From assembly GCA_016716085.1 (NCBI GenBank), contig JADJWY010000009.1:372001-436000 (forward strand): a stretch of 64,000 bases of DNA. Direction: 5' to 3'. Origin of the DNA: Hahellaceae bacterium (GTDB lineage Bacteria; Pseudomonadota; Gammaproteobacteria; Pseudomonadales; Oleiphilaceae). The notes beneath the pieces were generated by a model. The model did no database searches. It worked only from the letters and a program-made list of their open reading frames with translations, and had not been told where the DNA came from. The position numbers were made by a program, and so were the translations under genes. Shown here piece after piece: positions 1 to 8,549 of this stretch (the stretch's first letter is position 1; each line of letters opens with the position of its first letter).

Positions 1-1070
1 GCAATTGCCGCATGCCAGGGCTCCGCGATTGCAGTGTCCAGCGCAATAACCAGAAGCTGCTGGAAGAGTCCGGCTCGACACTGCTGACAGCAGATCTGGC
101 CAATGAAGCGTTCAGCTTTGCGGAAAGAATTGCCCACGAAGTCGACTACGTGGGCGCGGGTACGGTTGAATTTATTTACGATCTTGATCATTCATGCCTG
201 TATTTCATGGAGATGAATACCCGTTTGCAGGTTGAACATCCTGTGACGGAACTGGTGTCGGGTCTGGACATCGTGGCGGCTCAGCTTTCGATTGCGGCGG
301 GCGAAAGTATTCAGGACATGAGCTGGAAATCGGAAGGCTATGCCATCGAGGCTCGGATTAACGCAGAGCAAGTGGTGTTGGACGGCCATCACTTCCATTG
401 TCATCCGGCACCAGGACTGGTGACCGGGCTGGAGTTTCCGGTTGACTCACTGGTCAAAGTGATTCGTTGTGTGGGCGAAGGTAAACGGGTCGCACCCTAT
501 TACGACAGCCTGATCATGCAGGTGGTTGCGCGTGGGCGTGACCGGGATGACGCCATCCAGCGTCTTGCTGGCTTTCTGAAACAAACCCGGGTGCAGGGGA
601 TTCATACCAATATACCCTTCCTGGTTGCGATCCTTGAAGACTCAACCTTCCGTCTGGGGGATTACGATACGGGCTTTTTGCGAGGCTTCTCTGAGCGGGT
701 GCAGCCGACCCAGCTGGTGCCTGCCGATGATGCCGTTGAAGCCGCGCCGATTGATATTTCCATTCCAGGCACCGATGAGATCAAAGTGCTTTCGCCGGTA
801 ACCAGCATTTTTTATCGCTCGCTGTCGCCGCAGGATAAACCGTATGTCGAAGAGGGTGATGTCGTGGATGTCAACCAAACCCTGTGTCTGATGGAGGCGA
901 TGAAGGTGTTCTCACCGTTGAAACTTTCGCAGTTAAACGAGGGGGGGCGCCAGCTTTATGCTGAAGCGGGGCGATATCAGGTGACGCGTGTGATGAATGA
1001 TGACGGACAGCAGGTCAACGCGGGTGACCTGCTGTTTGTGATTAAGCCTCTGGCTACTGAAGCCGGTTAA
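1..1070 (+). CDS. Biotin-dependent acyl-CoA carboxylase, biotin carboxylase/biotinyl C-terminal part (5' truncated by window)
   Basis: This is the C-terminal part of a biotin-dependent carboxylase; the reading frame is already open at base 3, so the true start lies outside the window. It carries the end of the ATP-grasp biotin carboxylase domain (RDCSVQR, then FMEMNTRLQVEHPVTE, the metal/bicarbonate-binding signature), the biotin carboxylase C-terminal domain, and a final biotinyl domain with the canonical EAMK motif. The biotinylated lysine codon is at 903-905. Enzymes of this layout carboxylate acetyl-, propionyl- or other acyl-CoAs, or urea; the carboxyltransferase part is not visible, so the substrate cannot be named. 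The ATG at 12 lies inside the ATP-grasp domain and is not a real start. The 3' end overlaps the convergent protease gene by 17 bases. Confidence 0.9.
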   Translation, partial: NCRMPGLRDCSVQRNNQKLLEESGSTLLTADLANEAFSFAERIAHEVDYVGAGTVEFIYDLDHSCLYFMEMNTRLQVEHPVTELVSGLDIVAAQLSIAAGESIQDMSWKSEGYAIEARINAEQVVLDGHHFHCHPAPGLVTGLEFPVDSLVKVIRCVGEGKRVAPYYDSLIMQVVARGRDRDDAIQRLAGFLKQTRVQGIHTNIPFLVAILEDSTFRLGDYDTGFLRGFSERVQPTQLVPADDAVEAAPIDISIPGTDEIKVLSPVTSIFYRSLSPQDKPYVEEGDVVDVNQTLCLMEAMKVFSPLKLSQLNEGGRQLYAEAGRYQVTRVMNDDGQQVNAGDLLFVIKPLATEAG

Positions 1071-2271
1071 GGGCCCAATGCTGGCTATTGCGGCTGGTGT
1101 CGCTCGTGAACTGGCTGACCGCCGCACCGTTCACGGTGCTTAGGCCGTTGACGTCCATGCTCATGCCCGATGCTGCATTGGTTAGCGTTACGGTTCCATC
1201 GGCATTTTTAATGGGTGACCAGTATTGCGCAGGAGTGAGCGCACAGGTCGCCTGTACCAGGCGCTTACCGCTGTCGGTGCTGCGGGTATACACTTCCAGG
1301 CAACGGTTGGAATGTTTGGCGCGGAATCGATAGTTGCCTGTGCCAGCAGGCAGGGCCTGCCAGCGTTGATGATTCGCGTTGCTACAACTCCACTGCACTG
1401 TCGGCGCGTTAGCAGCTGTGCTTGCGCCAGAAACCGTCAGGCAGCGGTTGGAATGTTTGGCCTTAAAGGTATAAACCGCGTTGGTCACCAGCGAAACGGC
1501 CTCATCCGTTGATGCGTCAGCGGTAACAGGGAGCCCCGACCAAACACGGGTGGGAGAGAAAAGGCCAATCTCGGCTTTGATGTTATTAATGGCCGTCGCG
1601 GCGTCTGCCTGGGCCGACTCTCCCTCCGCTACACCGCAAGGGGCACCGTTGCACTCCAGGTCTGGATTGGAGAAGCGGGCACTCCGACTAACGCCGAACA
1701 GGTAGGCATAGCTCATAATCGAGGCGAATACGCCGTCTACACCGTGACCCATACCGTAGGCGTAACGAACGCCTGTCGTGTCACCCTGACGCCGCGAGTG
1801 AGCCAATCCCATGGTATGGCCAAGTTCATGTGCGAGCGTCATTGGACCGCATTTAGGGCCAACGACGCTGTGGGTGTAATTACGGTTGATCGCGAAATAG
1901 CCCAGTCCACAATTGCCCGTTTTGCTCAACATACTGACATAGTCCGCGCCCAAAGCACTGCGTTTGGCGGCTACGGTAGTGTCCGTTCTCAGACGTGGCA
2001 GTACCTGTTCCATCGTTGTGCCAGTGATGTCCCGCTTCAATGTACCCACCAAGCGCAGCTGGATGTCGATGGAACTATTTTGGTACATGGTATTGACCTG
2101 GGATACCCAGTTACGGATGGCGGTATCAGGCTGACTGCGGAAGTAGTTGTAGGTATAGGTGTCGTATACGATCAGCAGATCGACGCGCTCTGCCTGGACA
2201 CTGCTGGTGCCTCCGAGGAGCAACAGAGATGCCAGTGCAGTCTGGCTCAGCGTTTTACATAACCGCATCAT
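1054..2271 (-). CDS. Secreted reprolysin-like zinc metalloprotease with C-terminal ricin-B lectin domain
   Basis: A 405-residue exported protease. Residues 1-28 form a signal peptide (LASLLLLGG core, likely cut after SVQA). The metzincin motif HELGHTMGLAH spans residues 148-158: three zinc-binding histidines and the catalytic glutamate. A later SIMSY is a plausible Met-turn. Residues about 265-405 are a ricin-type beta-trefoil with QxW-like repeats (HQRW, AQYW, SQHW) and two KHSNRCL motifs, suggesting glycan binding. The start is supported by AAGGAG nine bases upstream, which lies inside the preceding gene. That gene (2255-3064) overlaps it by 17 bases and looks like its prodomain. Role inferred: degradation of extracellular protein or glycoprotein. 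Protease fold is certain; substrate unknown. Confidence 0.9.
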   Translation of the reverse strand: MMRLCKTLSQTALASLLLLGGTSSVQAERVDLLIVYDTYTYNYFRSQPDTAIRNWVSQVNTMYQNSSIDIQLRLVGTLKRDITGTTMEQVLPRLRTDTTVAAKRSALGADYVSMLSKTGNCGLGYFAINRNYTHSVVGPKCGPMTLAHELGHTMGLAHSRRQGDTTGVRYAYGMGHGVDGVFASIMSYAYLFGVSRSARFSNPDLECNGAPCGVAEGESAQADAATAINNIKAEIGLFSPTRVWSGLPVTADASTDEAVSLVTNAVYTFKAKHSNRCLTVSGASTAANAPTVQWSCSNANHQRWQALPAGTGNYRFRAKHSNRCLEVYTRSTDSGKRLVQATCALTPAQYWSPIKNADGTVTLTNAASGMSMDVNGLSTVNGAAVSQFTSDTSRNSQHWALNRLQ

Positions 2272-3064
2272 GGTGATGTGCTCCTTCCGGGTGTGAGTGG
2301 TCGTGAGTATTTAGCGTGATGCCTTCCTCGGTCTCTACCGGCAACGCATCACACGTTCCTTTGAAAATCAGTCCGGCTGGTGCAATCCAGCCTTCGCTGC
2401 CCTTAGCCTCCAGCACGAATAAGCCCTCGGGCGTCTGGATTCCGGCATAGGTCAGTTGTGAGCTCTGCGTGAATACAACCTGATTTTGCTGGTCGGATTC
2501 CGTCAGGTGGCCTACCCAGCTCACACTCTCCTCATCGTTGACTTCGACATGATCAACTTCGAAGGTGTAGGTTTGCTGAATGGATTCGAGTGGAATTTCC
2601 ATTCGGTCGCCGGGTACCAGTGACTCTAATTTAGTTGGGTTGAAACGGATAAAGGTGCGCCCGTCAAAGCGGTCTTCAGGGTCCAGCGCCAACGCATCTG
2701 CTGCGCTGTCGTCGCTGTTCCAGGCAGCTTTCATTTGCATCGCCTGTTTGACGCTGATCGCGGGTATCGGCGCGCCATTTCGGCGGGCGACGACTTCCTC
2801 AAAGCGCATGGCAAACGTAGGGTAGTCGGGGTTAAATGCGTCAACCTCGTCGCTACGAGGCAGCGTTATCGCAACTGGCGCGATGTGTTGAACCGCCTGC
2901 TGGGGCGCCACTGGGGGCACGGTGTCTTTTGCGAATGTGGCAGTAACGGGCGCGTTTTCATCCATCTCTGCTGGTGAGTTATTTGACGCTTCTCCGCTGC
3001 TGTAAAACTGGTGGGTGGCAATCAACGCAGCAGATGCAATCACAAGAAGTGTTTTGCGAGACAT
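2255..3064 (-). CDS. Exported protein resembling a detached metalloprotease prodomain, His-rich C terminus
   Basis: A 269-residue protein beginning MSRKTLLVIASAALIA, a probable signal peptide; an in-frame ATG nine codons earlier (3091) is also possible. The C-terminal half contains the pattern VSWVGHL...VVFTQ...AGIQTPEGLFVLEAKG...GWIAPAG, which resembles the pro-region found N-terminal to reprolysin-like bacterial metalloproteases (family resemblance recalled, not searched). It ends with a cluster of histidines and acidic residues that could bind zinc. It overlaps the downstream protease by 17 bases, and its last codons encode that gene's ribosome-binding site, so the two are probably translationally coupled. 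Inferred role: inhibitor or folding chaperone supplied in trans. Alternatively an unrelated envelope protein. Confidence 0.75.
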   Translation of the reverse strand: MSRKTLLVIASAALIATHQFYSSGEASNNSPAEMDENAPVTATFAKDTVPPVAPQQAVQHIAPVAITLPRSDEVDAFNPDYPTFAMRFEEVVARRNGAPIPAISVKQAMQMKAAWNSDDSAADALALDPEDRFDGRTFIRFNPTKLESLVPGDRMEIPLESIQQTYTFEVDHVEVNDEESVSWVGHLTESDQQNQVVFTQSSQLTYAGIQTPEGLFVLEAKGSEGWIAPAGLIFKGTCDALPVETEEGITLNTHDHSHPEGAHHHDAVM

Positions 3065-3654
3065 CGACGACGAACCCTGCCGGACCGGCACAGTGAGTGG
3101 TGGTTAGGTGAGGCTAGTGTCGATCTGAAGGCATGTAGCCTCAAGCATCATTCGTAATGGAATGAGTGGAGAATTTGTAGTCGATTGTGATTGGAAAAGC
3201 TGCGGGGTGCCTGGATTGTTAACAATTGAAAAACGACCCTGGAGGGGAGGGCGGACGTGTTACGAACGCTCACAGCCGATTACCGGTCTTAGCATTTCAG
3301 GGCGGTGACAATGCCCCGTCATGCTCCACCCAGATTAACTGATCGCTGGAAAACCCCAGCGCGTCGGCGTGTTGCTTAAACTTGCTTTTGACTTCGCCCG
3401 AAAACCAGTGTTTTGCACAGAAAACCTCCCTAAAAGAGATGTAGGGCTAGCCTATTAGGCTCTCTGGCTGAAAACAAGCGAACGATGAAGACACCCGTGA
3501 GCTTCAGAGGATCTCCGTCATGATTGGACGAGTTATATGATCAAAAGGTCTATAAGCCTAACTAAATATTCTTTTTGGGTATAAGTGGGGCCAGCTAAAA
3601 TGAAAGGGTGTTTAGATCTGTTCGTCAATTCCGCTTACTCAAAAAGGATTCGTT
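3065..3654. other. Long intergenic region between protease operon and permease genes
   Basis: About 590 bases with no complete gene. It holds the divergent promoters for the prodomain/protease pair (minus) and the first permease (plus), and a 50-codon open fragment on the minus strand (3297-3446, listed separately). The AAGGA just before 3655 is the permease ribosome-binding site. I see no recognisable riboswitch, repeat or RNA gene here. Confidence 0.6.
3297..3446 (-). pseudogene. Open fragment resembling a protein C terminus (gene remnant, unrecognised)
   Basis: On the minus strand a frame is open from just after a TAG (3447-3449) to a TGA (3297-3299). Its composition is protein-like, with stretches such as FCAKHWFSGEVKSKF and DQLIWVEHDGALSPP. 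There is no ATG in frame and no ribosome-binding site where a start would be needed, so it looks like the surviving 3' end of a gene whose upstream part is gone or frameshifted. The family is not recognised. It could be a chance open frame. Confidence 0.3.
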
Positions 3655-5435
3655 ATGGAATGGCAGGGTTGGTTTTCTCTGGCTCTCACTGCGGGAGCGT
3701 TGTTATGCATGGTGTTTACACGGCTGGCCCCTCATATGGTCATGTTTGGCGTACTGGTCATTTTGAGTGTGGCGGGGGTTCTCGCACCAAAAGATGCGTT
3801 GGCTGGATTCAGTAACGAAGGATTAATCACCGTTGCGGCCATGTTCATTATCGCGGCAGGCCTCAACGCGACAGGGGGCATTGATCTGTTTGTGAATCGC
3901 TTGCTGGGACGCCCCACCACGGTGCGCTCAGCGATGGTGCGGGTGTTTGGTCCGGTCGTCGCGTTGAGCGGATTCCTCAACAACACACCGATCGTTGCGA
4001 CGATGATCCCGGCACTCAATGCCTGGGCGCGTAAAATTGATATCCCAGCCTCCAAGTTGATGATTCCGCTCAGTTACAGTGCGATTTTGGGAGGCACCCT
4101 GACGCTGATTGGAACCAGCACTAACCTGATTGTTAACGGTCAGTACCAGACGCTGACGGGCGAAAAAGGCTTTTCTCTCTTTGCGATTACGGCGGTTGGA
4201 TTACCGGTGGCGGTGGTGGGTATTGCGTTCATGGTCCTGTTTTTTCCACGCTTGCTTCCGGATCGCAGTGAGAAGAAGCCCTTTTCAAACCTGCGTGAAT
4301 TCACGCTTGAAGTTGCCGTGGCACATAATGGCCCCTTGGTCGGCAAGACCATCCAGAATGCGGGACTCCGCCACCTCAAGCGGATCTTTTTGGTCGAAAT
4401 CGAGCGTGCCGGTCGCATTCTCACGGCGGTCGATTCGGATGAAGTATTGCAAGGGGGAGATCGCCTGGTCTTTGCGGGCAATACCGAAGCAATTTCTGAT
4501 CTGCTCCGAATCAATGGCATTGTGGCTTCTGCGGAAAATGACCATCCGGTCGCTATCGCACAAAAAGTGTCGGAGCGCCGCTTGGTTGAAGCGGTGGTTT
4601 CGCCTCACTGTGCGGTGGTGGAGAGCGCATTCGGGACGCCCAGTTCCGGGACCGATATGGCGCGGTCGTCATGGCGGTTGCTCGCAACGGAGAGCGCGTT
4701 TCAGGTAACCTGGGCAGCATCCGTCTTGAAGCAGGAGACACCTTATTACTGGAGGCGCGTCCAGCCTTTGTGAGTCGCCAGCGGTATAACAAAGACTTCC
4801 TTCTGATCAGCGACCTGGATACCGAAACGCCACGTCATGACCGGGCTTACATCGCCTGGGCGATTCTGCTGGCGGTTGTTCTGGCCGCAGGTTTTGAGCT
4901 GACCAGTATGCTGAATGCGGCATTGGTTGGTGCAGGGGCAATGATCGCTTTGGGGTGCTGCTCGCTGAGTCAGGCCGAGAAAAGCCTGGATTTGCCTGTG
5001 CTGGTGACCATTGGCGCTTCCTTTGCGCTGGGGGCGGCGCTGCTCCAGACGGGGGTTGCGAGTTATCTGGCTCAAAGCGTACTGGATTTGAGTGGTGGAA
5101 GGCCCTGGCTCCTGCTGGTGCTGACGTATGCGCTGATTTCGATCCTGACGGAGGTCATCAGTAATAATGCGGCGGCGATTCTGGCTCTGCCGATTGTGTT
5201 GGAAATGACTGAAAAGGCGCATTTGAACCCTGAGCCTTTTGTGTTCGCCATCATGATGGGGGCCTCTGCAAGTTTTGCGACACCCATTGGCTACCAATGT
5301 AACCTGATGGTGTACGGTCCGGGCGGATATCGCTTTTCAGACTTCCTGAAAGTGGGTATTCCAATGAATCTTTTGATTGGAACGGCGACTGTGATCACCC
5401 TTATCCTTGGGTGGCCCCTGGTTGCAACGGCTTAA
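3655..5435 (+). CDS. SLC13/DASS-type permease with TrkA-C domains, copy 1 (one-base frameshift near 4620)
   Basis: An inner-membrane permease of the divalent anion:sodium symporter superfamily (YfbS-like): N-terminal transmembrane block, central cytoplasmic TrkA-C (RCK-C) regulatory domains at about residues 215-385, then a second transmembrane block. Signature segments include GFLNNTPIVATMIPAL and GTSTNLIVNGQY in the first half and EVISNNAAAILALPIV in the second. As given, the first frame runs 3655-4773 and the continuation is in another frame to 5435. Comparison with copy 2 shows one G missing at about 4620-4621, where VVGERIRD is read as VVESAFG. Restored, the protein is 593 residues, normal for the family. 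Start chosen by AAGGA eight bases upstream. Substrate unknown; sulfate, dicarboxylates or sulfur compounds are typical. Confidence 0.85.
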
Positions 5436-5503
5436 GAGACAGGACGCCATGAATGCGTATACTGTGTCGAAAGTATCGTGAGTGAAGAGAGAAGAGTGTC
5501 CTG

Positions 5504-7275
5504 ATGGAGTGGCAAGGTTGGTTTTCCATGGCGTTGACGGTTGCGGCGCTGCTGGCAATGGTATTCACCCGGCTGGCGCCGCATCTGGTTATGTTTGGTG
5601 TGCTCACCGTGCTGAGCCTGAGCGGTATTCTGAGCGCAAAAGACGCCCTGGTTGGCTTCAGTAATGAAGGGCTGATCACGGTCGCCGCGATGTTCGTGAT
5701 CGCGGCCGGCTTGCACAGTACGGGCGGTATTGACCTGCTGGTCAACCGCCTGCTGGGGCGGCCTAAAACCGTCCGTTCGGCGATGCTGCGCGTATTTATT
5801 CCGGTTGTTGGAATGAGTGGTTTTCTCAATAACACGCCCGTGGTGGCGACCTTGATTCCGGCGCTCAATGCCTGGGCCCGAAAAATCGACATCCCCGTGT
5901 CCAAGCTGATGATTCCGCTGAGTTACAGTGCGATCCTGGGGGGGACGCTGACACTGATTGGTACCAGCACGAACCTGATTGTGAACGGACAGTATCAGGA
6001 ACTGACAGGGAATCAGGGTTTTTCCATGTTTTCGGTGACGGCCATCGGGTTGCCGGTTGCACTGATCGGTATTGCATTCATGCTGTTGTTTTTCCCCCGC
6101 ATGTTGCCGGATCGCAGCGGAAAAAGCCTTTTTCCAATCTTCGCGAGTTTACCCTGGAAGTTGCAGTTGCGCATAACGGCCCCCTTGTCGGGAAAAGTAT
6201 TCAGGATGCAGGTTTGCGACACCTCAAACGAATCTTTCTGGTCGAAATTGAGCGTGGCGGTCGTATCCTGTCTGCGGTGGACTCCGAGGAGGTGTTGCAA
6301 GGGGGGGATCGTCTGGTCTTCGCCGGCAACACGGAAGCCATATCGGATCTTTTGCGGATCAATGGGATCGTGCCCTCTGCGGAAAATGAGCATCCGTTAT
6401 CCCTGAATCAGAACATACAGGAGCGACGCTTAGTCGAGGCAGTGGTATCGCCTCACTGTGCGGTGGTGGGCGAGCGAATCCGGGACGCCCAGTTTCGGGA
6501 CCGATATGGCGCGGTCGTCATGGCGGTGGCCCGAAATGGCGAGCGGGTTTCCGGCAATCTGGGCAGTATCCGCCTTGAGGCGGGCGATACCTTGTTGCTG
6601 GAGGCGCGTCCAGCCTTTGTCAGCCGCCAACGCTACAACAAGGATTTTCTGCTGGTCAATGATCTCGATACCGAAACGCCCCGCCATGATCGGGCGATGC
6701 TGGCCTGGATCATTTTGTTTGCGGTTGTGTTGGGGGCGGGTTTTGAATTTACCAGTATGCTGAATGCGGCCTTGCTCGGTGCCGGGGCCATGATTGCATT
6801 GGGATGCTGTTCATTGAGTCAGGCCGAGAAGAGCCTCGATCTGCCGGTGCTCATTACCATTGGTGCTTCGTTTGCGCTGGGGGCAGCGTTGCAGAAAACG
6901 GGGGTGGCCGGTTTTCTCGCCGCGCATGTGCTGGAGCTCAGCGGCGGTCGGCCCTGGCTCTTGTTGATTATGACCTATATGTTGGTGTCTCTGTTCACTG
7001 AAATTATTACCAATAATGCGGCGGCGATTCTAACCTTGCCCATCGTGTTGGAAATCACCGAAAAGGCTCACCTGAATCAGGAGCCCTTTATCTTCGCGAT
7101 CATGATGGGGGCATCAGCCAGTTTTGCGACCCCTCTGGGATATCAATGCAACCTTATGGTCTACGGCCCAGGGGGGTATCGCTTTTCAGACTTCCTCAAA
7201 GTAGGGGTGCCCATGAATCTCTTCATTGGGGCGACGACGGTGGCAATCCTTCTGACATTTTGGCCGCTAACCTGA
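5504..7275 (+). CDS. SLC13/DASS-type permease with TrkA-C domains, copy 2 (one-base frameshift near 6121)
   Basis: Tandem paralogue of the preceding gene, with the same order: transmembrane block, TrkA-C domains, transmembrane block. Long stretches are identical or nearly so (for example RNGERVSGNLGSIRLEAGD). Here the break is elsewhere: the A-run at 6121-6125 is one base short compared with copy 1, so DRSGKKPFSNLREF becomes DRSGKSLFPIFASL. The frame resumes and runs to 7275. Restored length is 590 residues. Because each copy is intact where the other is broken, the pair together defines the correct frame. The 3' end overlaps the convergent response-regulator gene by 53 bases. The 68-base gap after copy 1 suggests co-transcription. 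Confidence 0.85.
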
Positions 7276-7648
7276 GGAGCTCATTGAGCTCTTCGGGAAT
7301 CAGGGGTTTGGTGAGAAAACCGAGCGCGCCCGCGATCATACACCGCTTGATCTCTTCCTGTGAGGAGCTGGTTGTCAGGATAATAACCGGCAGTTCCCGC
7401 GTTAATGCGTTGCCTTTCAGACGAATCAGCGTTTCCAGCCCACCCATGCGTGGCATTTTCAGATCCATGATGATGAGTTCGATGCCATGGTGCTCCGTAT
7501 TTAATCGTTGCAGGGCATCTTCGCCGTCCACGGCGGTTGCAATGGAGCCAAACCCCATGTCCTGTAAGATCAGCTGAAGAATGTCCAGGTGGTCGGGGTT
7601 ATCTTCGACCAGTAACAGACGGGGCAGTGTGGCAGATTGTTCAGTCAT
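7223..7648 (-). CDS. Single-domain response regulator (receiver only)
   Basis: A 141-residue stand-alone CheY-like receiver. The acidic pocket is in LLLVEDNPDH, the phosphoacceptor is Asp62 in IIMDLKMPRMGG, the conserved Thr is in ILTTSSS and the conserved Lys114 is in FLTKPL. There is no output domain, so it probably acts by protein-protein contact or as a phosphate relay. It lies six bases downstream of the receiver-GGDEF gene and last in a five-gene minus-strand operon that includes a CHASE histidine kinase, its likely phosphodonor. Receivers of this form often follow hybrid or bacteriophytochrome-like kinases (Rcp1-type); the resemblance is inferred. Its 3' end overlaps permease copy 2. 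Confidence 0.9.
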   Translation of the reverse strand: MTEQSATLPRLLLVEDNPDHLDILQLILQDMGFGSIATAVDGEDALQRLNTEHHGIELIIMDLKMPRMGGLETLIRLKGNALTRELPVIILTTSSSQEEIKRCMIAGALGFLTKPLIPEELNELLRLAAKMSEGLPPSSPQ

Positions 7649-7654
7649 GGGGTC

Positions 7655-8542
7655 TCAACGTTTGCAGACAACCGTATTGCGCCCTGCATGCTTGGCTTCA
7701 TAGAGCGCCTCGTCAGCCGCTTTGAAGGCCTGTGTCGGTGTTTGTGACACCGTCAAGGCACTCAGTCCGAAGCTGGCGCTCAGCGTGTGCGGGTAGCCTG
7801 GGAAAGGATGCTGGTTCAGGTAGTCACGAATCCGCTCGATAAAGACGATGGCATCTTCGACGTCTGTCCCCAGGAATAGCACGCAGAACTCGTCGCCACC
7901 GACACGGGCGCAGATATCATTACGACGTGCGCAGGCCAGAATCGCGCTCGCTAAATGCTGCAGGGCCCGATCACCAGTGGGGTGGCCATAGGTATCGTTG
8001 ATCGGTTTGAGGTTATCCATATCAATCAGGCACAGTGCCCCCGGGCTTTTATCACGATTGATTTGATGTAACTCCCGGGCCAGAGCTTCGTCCAGATAAC
8101 GCCGATTGTAAAGGCCTGTCAGCGCGTCTTTCTCGGATTGCTCTCGCAGGGTCTGAATCTGGTTATAACGCTCCAGCGCATGCTTGATGGTGCGACGGAG
8201 CAAAGACGGATTCAGGTCAGCCTTCGAGACAAAATCGGTGGCGCCCATGTGCATGAGTTCATCGTCCAGATCGTCACGTGCGAAGGCGGTGAGAATGACA
8301 ATCGGCAGATTCGGACCACGACTCAAAATCTCGCGACTGTCGGAACTGCCAAGGCGATGATCCATCAGCATCAGATCGAAGTCCTCCCCTGACTCGAGTG
8401 CCAGGGCAGCCTCGGCAACGTTTTTCGCTTGGGTGACATGGTGCCGTAGCCCCGTATCTACGAGCATTTGACTGATCAATTCACGGTGGTCTTCTTCGTC
8501 GTCCACCAACAAAAAAGAGAGGGGGCGTAGGGAGGCTGGCAT
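7655..8542 (-). CDS. Response regulator with GGDEF domain (diguanylate cyclase)
   Basis: 295 residues: an N-terminal receiver with phosphoacceptor Asp61 (LMLMDHRLG), then a linker helix and a GGDEF domain. The active-site GGDEF is intact at residues 215-219, and an RxxD product-inhibition site (RRND, 206-209) sits five residues before it, so active, feedback-inhibited c-di-GMP synthesis is expected. The receiver lacks the usual KP pair (VSKADL in its place), which keeps the Lys. The gene starts seven bases after the CHASE kinase stop, so it is probably that kinase's cognate output. The WspR-like domain pair suggests control of surface attachment or motility. Confidence 0.93.
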   Translation of the reverse strand: MPASLRPLSFLLVDDEEDHRELISQMLVDTGLRHHVTQAKNVAEAALALESGEDFDLMLMDHRLGSSDSREILSRGPNLPIVILTAFARDDLDDELMHMGATDFVSKADLNPSLLRRTIKHALERYNQIQTLREQSEKDALTGLYNRRYLDEALARELHQINRDKSPGALCLIDMDNLKPINDTYGHPTGDRALQHLASAILACARRNDICARVGGDEFCVLFLGTDVEDAIVFIERIRDYLNQHPFPGYPHTLSASFGLSALTVSQTPTQAFKAADEALYEAKHAGRNTVVCKR

Positions 8543-8549
8543 GATTGGG

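Larger units (their letters stand above)
3655..7275 (+). repeat. Tandem gene duplication (two diverged copies of the same permease gene)
   Basis: The two permease genes align over their whole length in the same orientation, 68 bases apart. Similarity is strong at both protein and nucleotide level and appears strongest across the TrkA-C/second membrane block junction (around 4600-4830 and 6450-6690). This indicates a tandem duplication, possibly with gene conversion in that part. Confidence 0.8.
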
